This document shows positions 38,350 to 42,074 of a stretch of DNA of 42,074 bases, piece by piece. How positions within the stretch are numbered: the stretch's first letter is position 1; every line of letters starts with the position of its first letter. Location: positions 1 to 42,074 of the forward strand of contig CAUJJX010000106.1 in assembly GCA_963205165.1 (NCBI GenBank), read 5' to 3'. A model generated the notes under the pieces. That model worked only from the letters and a program-made list of their open reading frames with translations, ran no database searches and was not told the origin of the DNA. The stretch is from Pseudomonadota bacterium. GTDB taxonomy: Bacteria > Pseudomonadota > Gammaproteobacteria > Burkholderiales > Ga0077523. Both the position numbers and the translations under genes were made by a program.

Positions 38350-38746
38350 CTGGGCGAGACTGTCGAGGATCGGGCAGTCGGGTCTGGCGTCACCGTGACC
38401 GTGCATCACGATGTCGGACAGCGTCCGCTTCATGGCCTCGAGTTCCCGGCTCTTCGTGTCCAGCGCGGCCATAGGCTCCGAGGCAAGGGTTTTCACCGTG
38501 CGGCTCGGCCGAGTGCGAAACGCCAGAGGCCCAGGATCGTCTCGCTCCTCGTGATGGGGCACCGGGGATTGCGGGCGTCGAGGATGAAACGGAACGCGTT
38601 CACATCGCCCTCGGAGTTCGCGCGTAGCCCGACGGTGTGCCGTCAGTTGGGCGGATGAGGTCCATGCTTTCGTAGTGGTGCATCGCTTTCGCGGAGACGG
38701 CTGTCAGCTCCGCGGCGTCGCCGATGTTGACGGGATACAGGTCCAT
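38350..38746 (-). pseudogene. CueR-type MerR regulator with two frameshifts
   Basis: The N-terminus reads MDLYPVNIGDAAELTAVSAK..YYES-like AMHHYESMDLIRPTDGTPSGY, a MerR domain. It shifts frame near 38610 to EGDVNAFRFILDARN...TILGLWR, and near 38510 shifts again to TVKTLASEPMAALDTKSRELEAM and the C-terminal HGHGDARPDCPILDSLA. The sensor loop of this group is CHGDxRPDC; here the first Cys is Gly. The gene is thus broken in frame and in its metal site. GGAGGG precedes the ATG at 38746. Sequencing error could explain the shifts, but not the lost Cys unless a base call is also wrong. Confidence 0.8.
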
Positions 38747-39380
38747 GGCTGCGGCTTCCCTCCACCGTGCCGGCGAACACCGGCGTGCCGACGGCCTCGT
38801 CCTTGGGAATGCTCTCGCCAGTGATCTGCGCTTCGTCGACAGAGCCCTCGCCGCCGACCACAACGGCATCGACCGGAATCTTCTCGCCCTGGCGCACCAG
38901 CACGACATCGCCGATCCTCAGCGCGGCAATAGCCACGGTCCTTTCGTCGCCCGCGCCGCGCACCAGCGCGAACTGCGACACCGAGCCGATCAACGCCTTG
39001 ATCGATGCGCGGGCGCGATCAGTGTTGAGTTCGGCAATGAATTCCGCGATCAGGATGATCACCATCAACACCGCTCCGGCCACCGTCTCGCCGCCGAACA
39101 TCGCCACCAGCGTAGCGACAGTGACGAAGATCTCTGTGCCGACCTTGCGCTCGCGGACCAGGTCGAGCACACCGGTCTTGACCAGCGGATACAGGCCCAC
39201 CGCCACCGCCGCCCACAACAGCTGGATCGGCACCAGGCCTTGCCAGTACAGCAGCGCGACCAGGCCGGTGGCGACGATGCGCGCCACCTCGATCCAGCGC
39301 CCGCGCGTCATCAGCAGCATCAGCCGTGGCGCGCCGGCGTCGGGAGCAGGTTGCGGTAGTGGAATTGCAGGCAGATTCAT
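38643..39380 (-). pseudogene. Truncated heavy-metal P-type ATPase (N-terminal part only)
   Basis: Starts MNLPAIPLPQP, with ATGA overlap with the intact ATPase gene. Hydrophobic helices follow (WIEVARIVATGLVALLYWQGL, LLWAAVAVGLYPLV, IFVTVATLVAMFGGETVAGAVLMVIILIAEFIAEL), then the actuator-domain QGEKIPVDAVVVGGEGSVDEAQITGES. After FAGTVEG (about 38765) P-type ATPase homology ends and the frame runs into the MerR relic to a stop at 38643. The phosphorylation DKTG and nucleotide domains are missing, so no transport activity is possible by itself. Confidence 0.85.
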
Positions 39381-41977
39381 CGCGGCGCCTCGGCGATCTT
39401 TGCTTCGCCCACGGCGGGCACGGCGCGCGCAGGCGTCTTGCCCTTGTAGGCCAGCAGCCGCAACGCATTCGCCACCACGATCAGCGTCGAGCCCTCGTGG
39501 AACAGCACCGCCGTCGCGATGCCCAGGCCGAAGATGGTGGCGGGTATCAGCACCACCACCACGCCCAGGCTGACCCACAGGTTCTGCTTGATGATGCGGC
39601 TGCTGCTCCGCGACAGGCCCACCGCGAACGGCAGCTGCGCCAGGTCGTCGGCCATCAGCGCCACGTCGGCCGTCTCCAGCGCCACGTCGGAGCCGGCGGC
39701 ACCCATCGCGATGCCCACGGTGGCATTGGCCATCGCCGGTGCGTCATTAACGCCGTCGCCGACCATCGCCACCTTGCCGTGCTCTTGCCGCAGCTTCTTG
39801 ATCGCCTCGACCTTCTGCTCGGGCATCAGGTCGCCACGCGCTTCCGTCAAACCCACGGTCTTGGCCACCGCGTCGGCCACCTGCTGGTTGTCGCCCGAGA
39901 TCATGATCAGCCGCTCGATGCCGAGCTGGCGCAGTTCCGCCATGACCTGCCCGGCCACCGGGCGCGGGGTGTCCATCACCCCCAGCACGCCGAGAAAGCG
40001 CGCGCCTTGCCGCACCACCATCGTCGTGCGACCGTTGGCCACGAGTTGCCTGTTGGCTTCATCGACCGCAGCAGGCAAGGCCGAATCCGGCAGTTCGGAG
40101 AACAGCACCGGCTTGCCGATGTGCACCGTCTGCCCATCCACCTGCGCTGACACGCCGCGCCCGGTGATGCTCTTCACGTCGGCCACGGTCGCGGGCTTGA
40201 TCCGGTCCGCCAGGCGCTCGCGAGCACCGGCCACCACGGCAGAGGCCAGCGGGTGATCGCTCTTCTCTTCGACCGCCAGCGCCACAGCCAGCAATTCGTC
40301 TTCGGTCGCGCCGGGCGCGGGAACGGCATCGGTGAGCTTGGGCTTGCCTTCGGTCAGCGTGCCGGTCTTGTCGAAAGCGATGCTGGTCAGCGAGCCCAGG
40401 TTCTCCAGCGCGCCGCCGCCCTTGATCAGCACGCCGCCGCGTGCAGCCCGCGCCACGCCGCTGAGCACCGCGCTGGGCACCGAGATGGCCAGCGCGCAGG
40501 GGCTGGCGGCCACCAGCACCGCCATCGCGCGGTAGAACGTCGCCGCGAACGGCTCGTCGACGACGAAGCCGGCGAACAGCAGCACGGCCACCAGCACCAG
40601 CACCGACGGCACGAAGATGCGCTCGAAGCGTTCGGTGAACTGCTGCGTCGGTGAACGCTGGGCCTGCGCCTCGGTCACCATCTTGACCACGCGCGCCATC
40701 GTCGACTGTTCGGCGCGCCGCGCCACCATCACCTCGATGGCGCCAGCGCCGTTGATGGTGCCGGCGAAAACGCGGAACTCGGGGCCCAGTTTGTCAAACG
40801 CGGCGAGTGCGGCCTTGGCATCGTCGGTGGGCCGCTTGTCCACTGGCACGCTCTCGCCGGTGACCGGCGCCTGGTTGACGCTGGTGGTGCCGACGACGAC
40901 CACGCCGTCGGCCGGCAGCCTTTCGTTCGGCCGCACGATGACGACATCGCCCAACCGAAGTTCCGCGACCGCGATGCTTTGGGTGCTGCCGCCGCGGCGC
41001 ACGGTAGCCGTGTCCGGGGCCAGTTCGGCCAGGGCCTCGATGGCGCGCCGCGCGCGGCCCATCGCGTACTGCTCTAGCGAATGGCCGATGCCGAACAGGA
41101 ACAGCAACAGCGCTCCCTCGGCCCACTTACCCAGCGCCGCCGCGCCGATGGCCGCCACCAACGTCAAGGTGTCGATCGCGAAGCGGCGCTCGCGCAGGTT
41201 CTCGAAGGCTTCCTTGGCGGTGAACCAGCCGCCGAAACCGTAAGCCGCGACATAGAACGCCCGGGGCAGCCAGCCGGGCCCGACTTCGCGCCAGTCGAGC
41301 AGCCAGCCAGTGGCCAACAGAACGCCCGCGAGGATGGCGAAGATGATTTCCGATTTCTCGCCGAACGGGCCGCCCGAGGCATGGTCGTGGTCGGCATGCC
41401 CGCCTTTGGCGAGTGCGGGTGCGGGTGCGGCGACTTCCGGCGGCCCGCCTGATGCGGCTGCCTTGCCGTGGTCGTGGCCGGCATTCTCATCTTTGCCCGG
41501 CGCGGGCTTGGCGGCATTTGGCGCCGATTTCTCATCGCTCAAGCCGAGCTTCGCAGCGGCATTGCGCAGCGCTTTCTCCGACGTCTTGCCGCGGTCGTAC
41601 TCGATGCGAACCGCCCCGGATGCCGCCACGTCCGCTTCAAGCACCCCCAATTCCTTGCGCAGGCTCTCGGCGATGCGGCTGGCGGCGCGCGGCTGCATGG
41701 CCGCGCTGGTGGTGATGAGCAGGTGACCAAAAGCATCGCTCAACTCGGCTCCGGCGGCGCGCGCCAGTTCGCGCACGCGGCTGAGCGAGAGGGTGGCCGG
41801 GTCGTAGTGGATGCACAACTCGGGCGCGGGTCCATCGGGCCCGACGATGTGCGCCTCGGAGATACCGGGCCGGCCCGCCAGCAAGTCGATCAGGCGGGCC
41901 ACGCAGCGGTCGCGCACATCGTCGACGCCCGGCAGCACCAGGGGCAGGTCGAGGCGGAGTTTGGTGGCATCGGTCAT
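39377..41977 (-). CDS. P1B-type heavy-metal-transporting ATPase (SPC / HEGST type)
   Basis: The 866-residue pump starts at 41977 (MTDATKLRLDL). The N-terminus has HMA-like folds without CxxC and His clusters (AGHDHGK, GGHADHDHAS) near 190-230. Then come membrane helices, actuator TGES, helix motif ASPCALAIS (Cys near 492), DKTGTLTEGK (near 535), HP motif SDHPLASA, GDGVNDAPA, and HEGST in the last helix pair (near 826). SPC plus HEGxT are the marks of the P1B-4 subclass (Co/Fe/Zn-type export), unlike CPC in ZntA/CadA. A promoter with a 19-bp spacer lies upstream. Confidence 0.93.
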   Translation of the reverse strand: MTDATKLRLDLPLVLPGVDDVRDRCVARLIDLLAGRPGISEAHIVGPDGPAPELCIHYDPATLSLSRVRELARAAGAELSDAFGHLLITTSAAMQPRAASRIAESLRKELGVLEADVAASGAVRIEYDRGKTSEKALRNAAAKLGLSDEKSAPNAAKPAPGKDENAGHDHGKAAASGGPPEVAAPAPALAKGGHADHDHASGGPFGEKSEIIFAILAGVLLATGWLLDWREVGPGWLPRAFYVAAYGFGGWFTAKEAFENLRERRFAIDTLTLVAAIGAAALGKWAEGALLLFLFGIGHSLEQYAMGRARRAIEALAELAPDTATVRRGGSTQSIAVAELRLGDVVIVRPNERLPADGVVVVGTTSVNQAPVTGESVPVDKRPTDDAKAALAAFDKLGPEFRVFAGTINGAGAIEVMVARRAEQSTMARVVKMVTEAQAQRSPTQQFTERFERIFVPSVLVLVAVLLFAGFVVDEPFAATFYRAMAVLVAASPCALAISVPSAVLSGVARAARGGVLIKGGGALENLGSLTSIAFDKTGTLTEGKPKLTDAVPAPGATEDELLAVALAVEEKSDHPLASAVVAGARERLADRIKPATVADVKSITGRGVSAQVDGQTVHIGKPVLFSELPDSALPAAVDEANRQLVANGRTTMVVRQGARFLGVLGVMDTPRPVAGQVMAELRQLGIERLIMISGDNQQVADAVAKTVGLTEARGDLMPEQKVEAIKKLRQEHGKVAMVGDGVNDAPAMANATVGIAMGAAGSDVALETADVALMADDLAQLPFAVGLSRSSSRIIKQNLWVSLGVVVVLIPATIFGLGIATAVLFHEGSTLIVVANALRLLAYKGKTPARAVPAVGEAKIAEAPR

Positions 41978-42030
41978 GAGCGCTCCAGCGAAACCGCAGT
42001 ATCGACTATCGCCTGCGCCTCTGTGAGGAC

Positions 42031-42061
42031 ATCTTACAAATGTGCCAGGAGAGGAAGTCAA
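42031..42061 (-). promoter_or_regulatory. MerR-family-type promoter of the metal ATPase
   Basis: On the minus strand TTGACT (-35, 42056-42061) and TAAGAT (-10, 42031-42036) are separated by 19 bp instead of 17. Over-long spacers are the hallmark of promoters opened by MerR-type metal sensors. The start codon of the ATPase is 54 nt downstream of the -10. Confidence 0.7.
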
Positions 42062-42074
42062 GCCCTCGTCGTTG

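Noticed and set aside
37654..38562. A 302-residue protein joining the MerR C-terminal part to the His/Met-rich protein
   Set aside because: The downstream gene has its own ribosome-binding site, ATG and signal peptide; the upstream part is a frameshifted relic. The lack of a stop is noted as a finding instead.
18690..42074. CRISPR array or integrase gene in the island
   Set aside because: No regularly spaced repeats with unique spacers and no tyrosine or serine recombinase motifs were seen on either strand.

Overview
The window looks like a chromosome segment of a high-GC proteobacterium, most likely a betaproteobacterium. The thrS-infC-rpmI-rplT-pheS-pheT-ihfA-merR-tRNA-Pro block followed by surE-pcm-nlpD is the usual order in that class. 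The assignment is inference from gene order and protein character; no species is claimed. The window has two parts: conserved core genome (1 to about 18.66 kb) and a mosaic accessory island (about 18.67 kb to the right edge).

Core part. At the left edge are a tiny membrane protein and the start of a second gene, both on the minus strand. A histone-deacetylase-family hydrolase (minus) is divergent from a Pat/PatZ-type protein lysine acetyltransferase (plus), so a likely deacetylase and acetylase share one intergenic region. Next comes a plus-strand MoxR ATPase / DUF58 / TgpA-type transglutaminase operon. Convergent to it is surE-pcm-nlpD (minus), with no rpoS after nlpD. A tRNA-Pro(GGG) and a MerR-family gene lead into the translation operon thrS-infC-rpmI-rplT-[hairpin terminator]-pheS-pheT-ihfA-merR (minus). 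In this operon infC appears to start with ATC and rpmI with GTG.

Island part. Upstream of thrS lie the last 24 nt of a tRNA gene (T-loop to CCA, tRNA-Val-like), after which homology stops. I read this as the attachment-site scar of an integrated element. The island starts with phage-like material: a KilA-N protein, a candidate small RNA with promoter and terminator, and two small hypothetical genes. It continues with the 3' half of an MFS transporter fused to the end of a ParDE-type toxin-antitoxin pair. Then come metal-resistance modules: (i) a CzcI-like peptide with a CzcCBA-like RND efflux system and a YnfA-family protein (plus); (ii) a Cus-type Cu/Ag system cusC-cusB-cusA-cusF with a Cys-rich leader protein and a small membrane protein (minus); (iii) a methyltransferase and a His/Met-rich periplasmic protein; (iv) a frameshifted MerR regulator, a truncated P-type ATPase and an intact P1B-type ATPase whose promoter has the 19-bp spacer typical of MerR-controlled metal promoters.

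Together the island encodes trans-envelope export of metal (two tripartite RND pumps), inner-membrane export (P-type ATPase) and periplasmic binding proteins. The junctions carry gene fragments, which suggests stepwise assembly. No integrase, transposase or CRISPR array is visible. The other end of the island is not in the window.
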